A DNA stretch of 64,000 nt from NCBI GenBank assembly GCA_035772735.1, contig JASDFA010000001.1:87073501-87137500 (forward strand), given 5' to 3'. Source of the DNA: Datura wrightii. Taxonomy: Eukaryota; Streptophyta; Magnoliopsida; Solanales; Solanaceae. Each line of letters opens with the position of its first letter. Positions within the stretch are counted from its first letter, which is position 1. Shown piece after piece: positions 10,030 through 22,779 of this stretch. Made by a program: the position numbers and the translations under genes. A model generated the notes under the pieces. It had not been told where the DNA came from, made no database searches, and was given only the letters and a program-made list of their open reading frames with translations.

Positions 10030-11160
10030 GAGTTCTCATCCTATGTGGTCACTGGTATGTTATGAGTACTCCATCTTGATGTTTATGCATTGTTTGACCT
10101 AGGGGCTATAGTAACTTTTTGACTCCTTATATTGCTGTGAGCTTTGGTGTTAGCCTTCAAATTCTGTCAGAACCCTTCTTAGTCTCTACTCCTATTGGTG
10201 AGTTAGTTTTAGCTCAACGGGTATACAAAAATTGCCTAGTGACGATTCATTTGAAAGTCACCTAAGCCAACTTAGTAGAGTTAGATATGACCGATTTTGA
10301 TGTTATTTTTGGTATGGATTAGTTACATGCTTGTTAAGCCTCGATCAATTATAGAACCTGTATGGTGGAGTTTTGATTTTCGAGTGAACAGACCTAAAGT
10401 GGAAGAGTAGCTCACCTGTGCCTGTAGGTTGCTTTATTTCTTATCTCAAAGCCAGGAAAATGATCTCCAGGGGTTGTGTATACCATCTAATTTGGGTTAA
10501 GGATTCTACGTCCGAGACCCCGACTCTTTAGTTAGTCCTTATGGTGTGTGAGTATCCGAAGGTGTTCCTACATAATCTACCGGGAGTCCCTCCCGAGTGA
10601 GAGATTGACTTTGTTATTGACCTTCTCCCTAATACGTATCCCATATCTTTTCCTCCTTACAGAATGGCTCTAGCCGATCTAAAGAAGCTAAAAGAGCAGT
10701 TGAAGGATCTCCTCGATAAGGGTTTTATTGGGCCTAGTAAGTCCCTATGGGGTGCTCCAGTTCTCTTTATTTGGAAAAGAATGGGTCTCTTAAGATATGC
10801 ATCGACTATCGATAGTTGAAGAAGGTCACAATCAAGAATAAGAATCCTCTTCGTAAGATTGATGACATGTTTGATCAGCTTCAAGGTGCTAAGTGCTTTT
10901 TAAAGATAAAGCTTAGATCTGGCTATTACCAGCTTAGAGTTAGGGAGAGTGACATTCTAAAGATAGCCGTCAGGACTCGATATGGTCACTATGAGTTTGT
11001 AGTTATATCTTTTGGACTAACTAATTCTCCTGCAACTTTTATGGACTTGATTACTAGGGTGTTCAAGTAGTATTTGGATATGTTTGTGATTGTCCTCATA
11101 GATGATATCTGATATACTCTCGGAGTGAGGAGGAACATGCCATTCATTTGATGATTGTGT
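10030..11160 (+). pseudogene. Tekay protease and reverse transcriptase, decayed
   Basis: The protease is visible only as scattered phrases: VYALFDLGA for the active-site loop near 10090, and a VWIS-type stretch near 10310. RT is clearer from about 10640: ADLKKLKEQLKDL, GAPVLFI, KICIDYRQL-like, then the open part 10816-11070 (IDDMFDQLQGAKCFLKIKLR, GHYEFVVISFGLTN). The active-site box reads VLIDDI, followed by a stop. Several stops and frameshifts fall across the region. Confidence 0.82.
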
Positions 11161-11219
11161 TGTAGACTATCAAGAATTGCTAGATGTTTGATAACTTAGC
11201 AAGTGTGAGTTTTGGCTGA

Positions 11220-11900
11220 ACTCAGTAGCATTCTTGGGTCATGTGGTGTCTATTAAAGGTGTACAGGTGGACTCTCAAAAGACAGAGGCAGTGAAGAATT
11301 TTCCTAGACTTGTCAATCCTACTGATAATATGAGCTTTTTAGGTTTAGCTAGATACTACAGGAGGTTCGCAGAAGGAATTTAATCCATTGTAGCACCATT
11401 GACTAACTTGACCCAAAAGAAGATCAAATTTCAGTGGTTCGATGCTTGTGAGAGGAGTTTTCAAGAGTTTAACACTCGACTCACCTCAACCCTAGTGTTG
11501 ACCCTACCATAGGGCATATATGGCTTTGTTGTGTATTGTGATGCTTCTAGGGTTGATCTTGGTTGTGTGTTGATGCAGTATGGTAAAGTCATTGCATATG
11601 CCTCTAGACAACTTAAGACTCACGTGAAGAATAATCCGACATATGACCTAGAATTGGCAGCTATGGTGTTTGCTTTAAATATTTGGAGGCACTATTTATA
11701 TAGGGTGCATGTGGATGTATCACGAATCACAAGAGCCTATAATATGTGTTTACTCAAAACGACCTAAATTTTCCACAAAAGGGGTGGCTAGAGCTTTTCA
11801 AGGACTATGACATGAGTGTCCTTTATCATGCGGGAAAGGCCAATGTAGTGGTAGATGCTCTTAGTAGGCTATTCATGGAGAGTGTGTCCCATGTCGAGAA
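11220..11900 (+). pseudogene. Tekay RNase H region
   Basis: The connection domain (FLGLARYYRRF-like, 11330-11380) is followed by RNase H in the frame from 11531: YCDASRVDLGCVLMQYGKVI, then SRQLKTHVKNNPTYDLELAA. A shift near 11720 moves the reading to 11746-12123, which continues HAGKANVVVDALSRL. Confidence 0.85.
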
Positions 11901-12119
11901 TGGGAGAAAGGAGTTGGTGAAGGATGTCCATACGTTCGCTCATTTAGGAATCTGCCTTACAAATGCTACGGATGGTGGTGTTATTATTCAGAATGGGTTA
12001 GAATCTTCATTGGTGACAAAAGTTAAAGTAAAGAAATATAACCTAGTTAAGTTGAAGGAAGCAGCTTGGAATCAGAAAGTAGAGGCTTTCTCCCAAGGAG
12101 GAGATGGGGTACTCCAATA

Positions 12120-13083
12120 TTAGGGTAAATTGTGTGTACTGGCAGTGGATTACTTGAGAGAGCAGATGTTGAGTGAGGCTCATGGCTCTCGGTACTCTAT
12201 CCATCCAGGTGCCACGAAGATGTACCTTGACCTGCAGGAAGTTTATTAGTGGAGTGGCGTGAAGGACATAGTGAAATTTGTGGCTAAATGTCTGAATTGC
12301 CGTCAGGTGACGGTCGAGCATCAGAGACCTGGAGGTATTCTTTAGGACATCAACATTCATAATTGGAAGTGGGAAGAGATCAATATGAACTTCATAACAG
12401 GGTTGCCTCATACACGCCCATTGTACGACTCTCTATGGGTGATTATAAACAGGTTGACCAAGCAACACATTTCTTACTGGTTAAAACTATAGATTCAACC
12501 GAGGATTATTCTAGACTCTACATTCAAGTGTTGGTTTTTCTTGCATGGAGTTCCCTTGTTCATTATCTCAGATAGAGGTACTCAATTCACCTCCCAATTC
12601 TGGAGATCGTTTCAGAAGGGCCTTTGTATTTATGTGAAGCTCAACACAACTTTTCACCCGCATACAGATGGTCAGGCCAAGCGGACCATTCAAAATTTAG
12701 AGGATATGTTGAGGGTGTGTGTTATTTACTATAAAGGTAGTTGGGATGATCACTTACCCCTCATTGAGTTTGCTGACAACAATAGTTATCACTCTAGCAT
12801 TCCGATGGCTCCATTTGAGGCTCTTCACGGGCAGAGGTGTAGGTCATATATTGGATGGTTCGAGGTAGCTGAGGCTACATTGATAGAGCCAGGTTTAATT
12901 CATGATTCTATAGAGAAAGTTCAGCTTATTATAGAAAGGCTAAAAACAGCTCAAAGTCATCAACAATTATATGCAGATGTTAGGAGGAGAGAGCTGGAGT
13001 TTGAGGTCGATGATTGGGTGTTTTTGAAAGTGTCTCCTATGAAGGGAGTTATGAGGTTTTCGACGAAAGGGAAAGTTAGTGCC
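12120..13083 (+). pseudogene. Tekay integrase, catalytic residues lost
   Basis: The zinc-binding HHCC region (GSRYSIHPGATKM ... CLNCRQV, 12187-12310) is followed by the catalytic core. The first active-site position reads INMNFITG, so the expected Asp is Asn. The second is kept (IISDRGTQF, about 12567). The third reads AKRTIQ, Lys for the expected Glu (about 12680). The core and C-terminal part (FADNNSYHSSI, DWVFLKVSPMKGVMRF) are open in 12541-13083. A stop at 13084-13086 interrupts the reading before the chromodomain region. Confidence 0.88.
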
Positions 13084-13089
13084 TAATAT

Positions 13090-13433
13090 GTTGGTTCTTA
13101 TAGGATTCTGAGGTGAGTTGGAAAGGTATTATACGAGTTGGAGCTACCAATAGATTAGCTTCGGTGCATCCAGTGTTTCATGTGTCTTTGCTAAAAATGT
13201 GCATTGGTGATCCAACCTTAGTTGTTCCGGTAGAGAGCATTGGTGTGAAGGATAGCCTTACTTATAAGGATGTTTTGGTTAAGATCTTTAATCATCAGAT
13301 TCGGAAGTTGAGAAACAAGGAGGTAGCTTTCGTGAATCTTTTATGGAGAAATTAGCTTGTTGAGGGAGCTACGTGGGAAGCCGAGGTAGATATGATGGCT
13401 AAATATACCCACATTATTTCCCTTTCATCTTAG
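13090..13433 (+). pseudogene. Integrase C-terminus and chromodomain remnant
   Basis: The reading includes RLASVHPVFHVSLLKMCIGD, then LTYKDVLVKIFNHQIRKLRN and VEGATWEAEVDMMAKY, the pattern of the C-terminal chromodomain of Tekay/Del elements, which targets integration to chromatin. A stop (13353-13355) splits it. A homologous, better preserved stretch is at 44940-45138. Confidence 0.8.
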
Positions 13434-13672
13434 TTATAGCATGAGGTACCAGTTTCCTCCTCAGTATTCTATTCAATTTCATGTCAAGTTCATGTCTCAG
13501 TTCCTTTCATGTCATAGCATATATGTATGTTTCATAAATTCAGTTCAGTCATATAAATCAGTCTGGCGTCAATCACTCCATCAGTTTTCAGCTATGTTGT
13601 TCAGTTTAGGAACTGCAGTTCTTTCCCTAGCCTTCCAGCATGATTAATCTACACTTGAGGATGAATGTTCCC

Positions 13673-13680
13673 AAAAGGGA
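13673..13680 (+). other. Polypurine tract of the Tekay element
   Basis: AAAAGGGA lies a few bases before the LTR start, after the conserved 'gaggatgaatgtt' phrase that also precedes the 3' LTR at 45402. Confidence 0.7.
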
Positions 13681-13685
13681 GATAA

Positions 13686-15879
13686 TGCAACAGCCCAAAA
13701 GTCCCTAAAATGGTATTCGAGGGCTGAATTGGAGAAAACAGAAAAAATAGCAGCAGAACACAGAACGAGTCATCAAGTCACCCTTAGTTCACTTACTAAC
13801 TTGTTAAGTGAGTCATTAGGTGCAGGACAATCAAGGAATGTTGAGTTATAGAGAGTCTTTACGATTGGTGAAATAACCCGTTAAGTGACACGATGAATCG
13901 TAAAGTGAGGCGTCAAGAGAAGATTAGAAAAATTGAGAATAAACTACCAGTGGCAATGGGTTATGAGATGACCTATCAAGTCTCCCAACAAGTCTTCTAG
14001 TCACTCATTAGGTCTAGCAGTTTAGTATTTTTCCTATCGGGTCATTAAGGGTGTTTTTATAATTTCTATGTTTCTAACTCCTAAACTAAGTTGTTTTAAG
14101 CCCCCTAAAGGGTGTTTTTAAGGGTTTTAACTATCCTAAACCCTCATTATACTCCTACACTCCAAGTTGAAGAACAAAACCCTGTCAAGCCTCAAGCATC
14201 AAGCTCCTCTTTCTTCTCCAAATCCTCTTGGACATCAAACCCTAGCAAGAATTCCATTAAGCTCATGTATGTAGGGTTATGAATGGGAGAAATTCTTTCA
14301 CCCTCATGCTCAATTTCATCCCTATTCTAAAATTTCAAGTCCCCTATCAAGTTTTATGAAAATTCTAGGGTTTAACCCAATTTCATGTAATTATCCATGC
14401 TATCTATACGGGTTCAATTTTCTCATGTTTCAATTGATGATTAAGGGCTATTATGGCAAATTTGACTCTCAATTTTCTTACTAATTCATGATTTAAAATT
14501 TATGAAGACTATGCTCTGTTATGCATGATTTATGAATTTCAAGCTTAGGAGCATATGATTTCAAGTATGATGAATTATCAAGTTTGCACAAATATTTATG
14601 AATTCTTAACTTATCATCCCATGATTTTGATGAAGCTTATTTCAAGTATGTACAATTTCATGATATGGGCAAGCCCATGTAAAGTCAAGTATGTTTTATC
14701 ATGATTTAAGCCAAGACTCATATGATTAGTTTTAAAGGAATGTTTGGAGTCAAGATTCCCAAGTAAATGATTCAAGTTAAGTTTTGAGAATATAATTATG
14801 AGCAATATGCATAATTTGAGAGTACTTTCTAGCACCGAGTAGGCCCGAAATTTCGAGGACCCATGTCTTATAATTATGCATCAGCATATGTTTGTGTGTG
14901 TACATATATATATATATATATATATTCTTATTGGGACCTCTTAAGAGATTGTTTCCCCCGCCCAAGGGCAGATCAGTGATATCACACCTTCATCGTTATT
15001 TGCCCTGGCAAGACTTAGGACGGCTCTGCCCGCTTGAGCGAGATAGTTGGGGCATCATGTAAGCTCTATCATGATGGTGTTGGGTATGATGAAGCCTCCC
15101 ATTGTTCCTCATCTTTTTAGTTACTTATGTTCATGTCTTATGATATCATGTTTTATAGCATATTTGACCCATTAATCAGTTTATAAGTTTTCAGTCATGA
15201 TACTTGGCATGCTATAAGATTTCTATTTCTAAACCTTGGGTCACTATATTCAAATACAATGAATAGCTCATGAATATGCTTATTTCAGCAATATGAATTT
15301 TAGAATCATTTCCTTACTCTCATTATCTTGTTTTATATTCATGATTTTAGATTATCATTTTACTATCATGTTTTACTTTCTCTATATACTAAGTATATTT
15401 AAAGTACTTACCACATATTCTATGCTATATCATCTCATGATATCGGTTTGGGTGATCCATCTCAGTCCCGTCGTTAGCTCGCTCCCACTCAGTCCCATTG
15501 TTAACTCGCTCCCACTCAGTCCAACTCTATGCCAGTTTTGGTGAGTCCTCATGATCCTAGGACATCAGTTTAGATTATGTCTCCTCTGTACATGTCTTTA
15601 AGTTTCAGACTCAACGAGCTAGTTGAGGGTGTTGTCCCATCAACTCATCAGATGCTTAGAGGCTTTTGAAACAGCTTTGTATAGATGGTTCAGTGATGTT
15701 GGTTCGCTCTTTCCTTTATGTTTATATGTTGTGCAGACTTCAACTTATATCAGGTTCATCCTTTATTTCCACTTAGTAATGCTCTTATTCATTCTATGTA
15801 TGTGCCATGGGTTAGCTTGGAGCCATTTGTGGTTCTAGACCTTATGTCACGGTCCAAGGTCCATGTTGGGGTCGTGATA
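13686..15879 (+). repeat. 3' LTR of the truncated Tekay element
   Basis: This LTR of about 2.19 kb has degraded ends (TGCAACAGCCC ... GTCGTGATA). It contains many direct 'gtcatcaagtca'-type phrases (13770-14030), an AT dinucleotide run at 14903-14925, and no coding sequence. The fragments at 1-1300 and 62408-64000 are reverse-oriented relatives. Small open frames (15293-15544, 15623-16044) are not supported as genes. Confidence 0.82.
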
Positions 15880-16676
15880 AAATCTGGCGTGTCCTACAAA
15901 TGGGAGGTAATAGCTCTTTGCCTCACGGTGGGTGCATTGCTTTCACTCTCCTTGTTTGAAATATTGGTGGAAAAATACTGCTTTGAAATGGTTCGAACTC
16001 AAAGAACAGAGAGTGTGATATTTAATTCTTCACGAGAAAAATGATGGACCATCATTTGTGTTGAAGAATCGTCCTATTTTTTGTGAAAAGGATACGAAAC
16101 CAATGAGGCCGCTGAGGAGGAAACATCTTGCCAGACCTCCTCCCTAGCACCAGAGTTGAGATACCAACAGGAGGAAGGGATATTTATAGGGTCATAGTAT
16201 AGTCAATGGAAGAGTCCATTAGGGACTTATCGAGGAAAGTACAGTCATTGCTACAGGGTTGGAGGCATACCCCGAAATTATACAGCAACTCAAATTTATG
16301 CACTAGGAATTTCTCTTCCAGCTAGTGGGTCAGTATATTTACACATTGATTTGTGAATTTATGCTATATATAAAGAAATTCTTTTAAGCTAAGACCTAGT
16401 GTTGAAGATGCAGATTGATCCCTTACCCTCAATGATGATTCGAGGGGTTTCAACTGATATCAACCTGGAGGCAATAAACCATTACTATTTGGGTGATAAC
16501 TATAAGGTGGAGGACACCTCAGTGTATAATGAGATTGCCAACAAAGGCAGGAAGGCTAGAGGGTGGATAGCCAAGGTCATTGCTAAGAAGACCCCAATTT
16601 CGGCTATGTCTGATAAAGACGATATATTCTAGAGGGATCTTCATTTTCCTACCAAGGTTTGGTGGAATGTATTCTG
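15880..16676 (+). pseudogene. 'Putative plant transposon protein' fragment
   Basis: The plus-strand frame 16399-16632 reads MMIRGVSTDINLEAINHYYL, then ARGWIAKVIAKKTPISAMSD. After one stop comes RDLHFPTKVWWNVF. This matches the plant retroelement ORF annotated as 'putative plant transposon protein' (Transposase_32 in Pfam, by recollection). The reading ends where the Athila LTR begins at 16677, so that element inserted into it. Upstream (15880-16390) phrases such as EFYAIYKEILLS can be read with shifts; the rest is unrecognisable. Not functional. Confidence 0.6.
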
Positions 16677-18209
16677 TGATACCACTCAGATTACACCTCA
16701 GAAGAAGTATAACACGATCGTTGTAAATAAAGAACCCAACTATGGTTAGGGTCGATCCCAGAGGGAATATAGTCAAAATGTTGAATAATGCTAGTATTTT
16801 CACTTTTAGTTCAATTATTTCCTAAGAGGGGTTTTAATATAAAACAATATGAAATAGTATGGTGAAATAGTGGTGGTATCAATGATATGTAAGTAACTAG
16901 GGAGTGTTCCCCATGGATTTATAAATAGGTTGGTTATTGCACTTCTGGTCTATTTCAATATTTAGCAAGTAGAATTAATAAACTATGTTCATCCAAAGAG
17001 TTTATTCTCTCCTATTAGATGACTATACTCAATCATTGGGTTATGTCTCATGAGATCTTTCAACTAACCTTTATCAATAATTCCAAATTACTTTTCATGT
17101 GACCGCAGTGCAAGTTATTCAATGAAAATTAATTTCAAGGATTTGTTGTTTTTCCCTTTTTCCTGATCTCTACTCTCAAGGTTCAAGCAAGAAGAGAATA
17201 CAGGCTAGTCCTAATGTTGTGCACCACTAAGAACCAATAATCATGAAGGGAAGAACAACACAAGCTTTATTATTGGTTTAGAATCACTCTGTGTTAACCC
17301 TAATTCATTATTTCACCATGGTTCCCAGAACCTTGGTTGTGGAGGTTTTGGCTACTCATAATTGCAAACAAGAAATCAAAAATTATGAATGCAATCATAA
17401 TTAATAACTTACAATATTAAAGGAATAAAACCCAATGATCAATTGCACTATAAACTTTAAAAATCAAGAACACAATGATGAACTTCTGTCCATGTTTTCA
17501 TGTATATTGTTCTCCAAGTTGTGTTGGGAAACTCTAGAAACACAAATACAATCAAAAGCATCAGCTCCTTTAATGAAAAACAAAAGGAAAGTATTTATAC
17601 AATTAATGAAATTCTTTTCTAAATTAATAGGGACTGCTACCATCGGGATGACCTACGAATCATAGCATGTTGCTATCAGTCGTGGTCTGCTCTCGTGGTA
17701 TGATCTATAGCTTATGAATCTCTTAGGTACGAAAGGCTAGTACAAGTCGTTCGGTGTTACTATGAGCCATAGGTTGTCATGCTTTAGGCTTCTAACAGAT
17801 GGAATATCTAAATGTCAACTACGGGTCCTTCATACGAATCATACCATACTGGAAGAAATTATACATTCCACTCATTCCTTGAAGGATTTCATATTCCTAT
17901 TCTCTGAATCTCACCATGAATTAGTGGTACGACACGTGGTATCAACTCATACCATGAACTCTACACTTGGCCAATTTCTGAATTTTTGCTGCAGGCACTA
18001 GGTATGAATCTTACCAAGATGAAATGGCTCATACTGAGACTTATAGTATACCATCTTTTGCACTTCTGCACTTCTTTTCCAAAATCAAACTCCTGGACCT
18101 TTTTTCCTTGAAAACACAGTAAAAGAGCCTCATATCCATATAAATATACCTAAGTTCTAGCATCATTTCTATGTTTTAAACACCGAAAGTTTCGTAAAAT
18201 CATGACACA
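16677..18209 (-). repeat. Athila LTR (family B, copy 2; 3' LTR)
   Basis: The 1533 bp LTR has TG...CA ends and is homologous to 8004-9670 and 25374-26645. TATTTATA at 17592-17599 is the minus-strand TATA box. The block 17630-18060 carries degenerate 'gactcgtacc' phrases. Confidence 0.87.
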
Positions 18210-18226
18210 TTAACACCCTCAACTTA
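18210..18226 (-). other. Polypurine tract
   Basis: On the minus strand this reads TAAGTTGAGGGTGTTAA, directly before the LTR start TGTGTCATG. It matches the expected position for plus-strand priming. Confidence 0.65.
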
Positions 18227-19379
18227 GAACTTCTACATGTCCTCAGGCAAACAAAAACATTACTACACATACGACATTTAATTAGAAAGTAAAATAGGAT
18301 ACTCACAGCCAACAATTTCAAAATTTTCTTACATGGTCACTATCAATTATCGATCCCCTTTTTTTTCTTTCAAACACTCGAAACCAAGACTGTTGTGTAC
18401 ACATGCAGCTACAACTCATGACAAAAAGGGATCTAGAAATGGCATCAAATTATTAACAGACAATTGGTAGTGTTTAATATAACACATGTACCCATACAGC
18501 AAATGAAGTCCCTAAGCACTCACAATGATATTCATATAATAAACTGGGACTAGCAAAGCTCTCACTCTCACAAAGAAGTTCAGACATTGTACATGTGATA
18601 CCATAAGCTTTGTCTTATTTTCTGTACTCTAGTTCTAAGTAAAGACTAACCAGGCAAGTTTTAGATCACCTATACAGTGCTAAACTAAGTAAAAAGCTCA
18701 CTCACACATAGCACAAGGTTATATCATACTACCTATCGGGTTTATGCGTAGCTACTCTACAGCTAATCATGCTCATACCTCTAATAAAATAAAAACATCC
18801 ACACTGGTCATGCTTTGTAGTCGACACACACAGCTAACCACAAATTTTTTTAAAAGGGGTTATTTTTCAAACTTACAAAATCAAACACATGTTCATTCTA
18901 TTGGATGTTAAGTACTCCTAGATTGTTTCTTAGTAAACAAAACAAAAACATCTTAAACATGCTGGTTCTACTAGATAGCATGCTCGAGGAAAAAGAAACA
19001 TGACAAAAAAAACCCTCAGGTGAACAAAAATATAATACACCCTCCACAAAGAAACATGCTTTGTCCCCAACAGAGTAAAATAAAAACCAGGCAAGGGACA
19101 TACATGTGGCGCTCCTGTCATCCTCATCAGGTAGGTGTGATGGCACACTCTCCGCCTCAACAATCATGGTACCAGTAGTGGCCGGCTCACTTAGTGGTAT
19201 GGTGGTGATGGTAGGATTTATCCCTGCCCCCTTAATAGTCTCAGTCTGCTCAATGACCTCAGTGATTCTATAGGATGAATATGGCTCACTAGAAGGGTCC
19301 TTGCCACTCACAGGCCAACCAGGTGCAGTAGTAGAGCTCCCTACTCCTCTCACTCTCTCCTGCAGCTCAGACATATGTA
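18227..19379 (-). other. 3' non-coding region of the pol-less Athila element
   Basis: No conserved domain is visible. The open frame 18898-19374 starts in the tail of the transposon-protein ORF (MSELQERVRGV) and then runs through a stretch (FLFYSVGDKACFFVEG) that looks like translated 3' UTR. 18230-18890 shows nothing beyond AT-rich sequence. Confidence 0.55.
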
Positions 19380-21150
19380 GGTCATGAGTCTTCTAACTAG
19401 CTACTGTCGCCCACTTATTCTCCTTCCTTTCTCTCTTCCTTTTTTAGGGGTCTCCTCATCCTCTACACCAGTCGACCTCCATTTACCCTTATCTCCAATA
19501 GTTGGCTCATGGGTCCAGAAAATCCCTAGGTCTATCTCCTCATCGAGCTCATCGTCAAATAACAGAATGATCGAGGCTTGTAATATGGTCAGTTGTAAGA
19601 TGAAAACTCAGTACCTATCTCCTCAGCGTGCCCAACTCACCCCTCAGGTTCCTCATATCTAGAATCTCTACCAATCGCTAATTAACCTGAAACTCAAAAC
19701 TATCAAGTTTGATATGCAATGCTATGGTTGTATCATCTATCTCGGCATTCACCCATGGCTTGACCTTCTCCATCATAATATTTACTTTCTTCTCCGTGAT
19801 GGTAGCCTCTTGGCCATCTTCTGTAGAAAATCCTGAGGCACCAATACATATCCAGTCGGGACCTCGCCTGGAGTGGTCAGTGGCAAAGCAGATGATGTAC
19901 TATGTGTGGTTGTTTTGTTTCTGGCTCTGCTCAAATGTAGTAGGGGAATTAGATGCTCTCCCCTTGCTACCCGCGATGTCAGGACTGCTAACTATTCTCT
20001 AACCCAGCCCACCGAGTTTATCTCATCACGGATAAGTCCAATGTCTATTATCCATATACTTCCCACTCGATCATCAGTTTGTTTTATAGTCCTGACGCCG
20101 AACTTCATGCACTACCAGTACACTAAGCTTGAAAAGGGTATAATGGTGCTCAATGCCAAGGCTCTATCCTGAATTTCCTTGGGTATGATTTGTGGGATGT
20201 TGATTGCATACCCGGATATGATTCTTATTACTAGTCATGCTCAATTATCACTCAAAATATTATCATTTGCAGTAGGTGCTAACCTATGACGGACTAGTGC
20301 CCGACAGGCCTTCACAATAAAGTTGAGTGAAGCTTTTTTGGCCTATCATCCACTATTCACCCAATCTACCTCCTCCTTCTCCTCAGTAATGACACCGGCC
20401 AACCACTTTACATGTCGTTGCCAATCCTCAACATTTAACTATTTAACCCTATTTAGGACACTCTCCAACCTGGGTTGATCTTTTACCCTCTATCTGGTTG
20501 GAGTCTGATGCTCCATTGTATCCATGTAATTGGCATACAACTGCCTGACCATGTCAGCACTAAAGCTATTAGGGGTTCTTGCCATCCAGCTGAAGTTATA
20601 CAGCTTAAATATCCGTTTCATCTCCTCTACTTGATTCAATGCCCTAGTCAATATTTGAGGCTCCTCCTGAATACTCCTCTTTGAGTGCAACTTTAATGTT
20701 TGAGCTAAACCCTACTTATAAATCTCCCAAGAACCTGGAACACCCCATCTTATTATGCGACTTTCTATAGATAGGGTTTGTTCATCCTCTTCCTCTTTTT
20801 CCTCCTTCTTATATTAAGCTTCGTGTGAACCCTCTCTAGATTAGGCCTCATATGACCCTTCCTCTATATTTAGGCCACTTCCAAACTCCTAGGACTGTGT
20901 ATCATCTCTCTCCTTAGACTGGGGAGCTTCTACTAGAGTTGCTGAGGTGACCATGGCATAAGACTTGGCCTATGCCCTAGTGGTTCGTGGCTCCGCAATT
21001 TCATCGGTGTCCATATCATACTCCTTCATTGAACCACTAGGAGAATCTACCTTCTACTCAGACACAGGGACTTGTCCCTTGGAGCCCTCTGAGTTGCTAT
21101 CTCTTTTGAGGCCTTCTTGCTTGGTTATCCTTTGCGTTGCATTGTACCTG
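19380..21150 (-). pseudogene. 'Putative plant transposon protein' ORF, decayed
   Basis: The best-preserved part is minus 20490-20690: RIFKLYNFSWMARTPNSFSA, then DMVRQLYANYMDTMEH. Toward lower coordinates it continues in broken frames: GWQRHVKWLAGV, ACRALVRHRLAPTANDNILS, IISGYAIN-type phrases and a charged tail near 19450-19560. This order (WM.R..G, V..FYA, W.......R..P...DN) is that of the plant 'transposon protein' family found downstream of gag-pol in Athila/Ogre-like elements. The role of the family is not established. More than ten stops by eye. Confidence 0.65.
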
Positions 21151-22557
21151 TAGAGGAAAGACTAATACATATGATTTTAGAAAAAGAAAGCAAACTTGGC
21201 TATCTGTAGTATCCTACTACGACTTATTAGTACGAGTTGTACCCAGGTGGTACGAATCTTACTATGAGTCATGATATCCAAATTCACAGGTGTGTCTCCT
21301 TTGTATGATTCGTACCAAATTGGTACAATTTGTACTAAGGGTTATAGCATTAGATTCAGAGAATTATGACTTCTGGATGTTTTGATATGACTCATTACTA
21401 CGGCCTATGGTAGAATCCTATGTGTCGTACCATCGGTCAGGCCTTAGATATTGAATTTCACCCTTTCTGGTTCTCTTGTAGGATCACTTGGTATGACTCG
21501 TGTTAAGATACCACGGTTTGTATTAAGTCCTGTACCTTACTTTCAGGCTTGGTGTTCATGGGACAGTCCCAATGAATCATCCTATGAGTCGTGGCGAGAT
21601 ACCACGAGTTGCAAGATGACTCGTGAATCTTTTCCTCCCCCTATGCATTAATAATTATGCAAGAAACAAGTTTTGGGGGTGGTTACTCAAACTTCACCAC
21701 CCCCTAATTTCTAGAATAAACCAAATTTTGAATTACCCACACACTTCCCACAATTTAATTCTCCCATTAACTCACTGCCCACAAGCAATATAAATCCATC
21801 AAGCATTTTCAGTCCCTAAACCCATTCATATAACATCAAAAATAGCCCATTGATCATATTTCTCCACTATATTTTCATGAGTGGAGGATTCATAGTATGT
21901 TCTCGGCTATTACTAGCAAGAGAGGATGAAGAAAACTTTCAACTTACCTACTAGGTTATTGACCAGTTCTTTCTTACTTAAGGTTTCGAGTGGAAATTCG
22001 ATCCAATGATGCAATTTTATTGCAAATGTCATGCTCCAATGGAATGGGAGTCAGTTATAGGTGAGTGGAGAATGAGGGGGGAAATTGTGGGAACATGTAG
22101 TGTTTTTCAACCTAATTTTGTGTTTTGAATAGGTTTTGGGAAAATATTTTAAAAAATTGGGTTGAGTCAGTTTGGCTGGATCCTTACATTTAAATAGCCT
22201 ATCATGACTCGTATCATAAGTCGTAGGTCATACCCTTCCCTCAATAACTAGGATTCAGAGTACCTACCTGGGAACCTACGATTCGTACCAAGGTTACAGG
22301 ACTCGTATCATGACTCATAAGTTGTAGTTTCTGCAAATTGGACACTTATAATGTTCATCGTGATAGTGGATACTATGACTCATACAACATAGGCACGATT
22401 CGTAATGATCAATTGTAGTTTGAACTTCTAAATTTGGTTAAGATCTTTTTCTCATACTAGCTGTAACACAATCATTCGGTTCATACTAAGGCTCATAGTC
22501 CAGACCTATACTTCAGTTCCTGTTTCACCTACAAACTACACATTTTAGTCAAGATAC
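21151..22557. other. Non-coding interior with 'gactcgtacc'-type phrases
   Basis: No coding domain is visible. Blocks 21190-21640 and 22190-22500 are full of degenerate 'tacgaatcgtacca / gactcatgagtcgta' phrases like those in the LTRs of this element and of the older Tekay. Between them (21650-22180) is ordinary AT-rich sequence. Confidence 0.6.
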
Positions 22558-22692
22558 TTGGGTTGCCTCCAAAGAAGCGCCTGATTTGACGTCATGACAC
22601 GATGCAAGTAGTTTGGTTACTCAGGCTTCACCAAACTACTCATGGGTTACCTCCCATGCAGCACTTGGTTTAATATCATGGCATGACATGCG
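22558..22692 (-). other. Two tandem copies of the post-gag motif
   Basis: On the minus strand each copy has a short dyad, then CAGGCGCTT or CAAGTGCTG, then TTTGGAGGCAACCC or ATGGGAGGTAACCC. Copy one is 22558-22606 and copy two 22643-22692. The motif also appears at about 36893-36939 (minus) and, truncated, at 5919-5947 (plus), each time just downstream of the gag or gag-protease reading. Confidence 0.6.
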
Positions 22693-22779
22693 TTCCTTGA
22701 CTACTCAAAATTAGTCAAGAAACTACAATTCAACTTCAATAGCTGAGACCACTCTGAATTCACTCAACTACTTCATTGA

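Larger units (their letters stand above)
9686..15879 (+). mobile_element. 5'-truncated Tekay/Del-type Gypsy element
   Basis: This is a plus-strand chromovirus-type element lacking its 5' LTR and most of gag. The order is gag zinc knuckles, protease, RT, RNase H, integrase, chromodomain remnant, polypurine tract and 3' LTR. Stops and shifts are dense (no domain is open throughout), and the first integrase catalytic Asp and the catalytic Glu are both substituted. This indicates an older insertion than the Tekay at 31821-47774. The left edge abuts the Athila LTR at about 9671-9686. Confidence 0.88.

Noticed and set aside
15293..16044. Plus-strand frames with hydrophobic stretches, possible membrane peptides
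   Set aside because: They sit in the Tekay 3' LTR or just past it, have T-rich composition and are not conserved in the related LTRs.
18898..19374. 158-codon minus frame, possible separate protein
   Set aside because: Its first part belongs to the transposon-protein tail, and the remainder reads through 3' non-coding sequence; no family pattern is visible.
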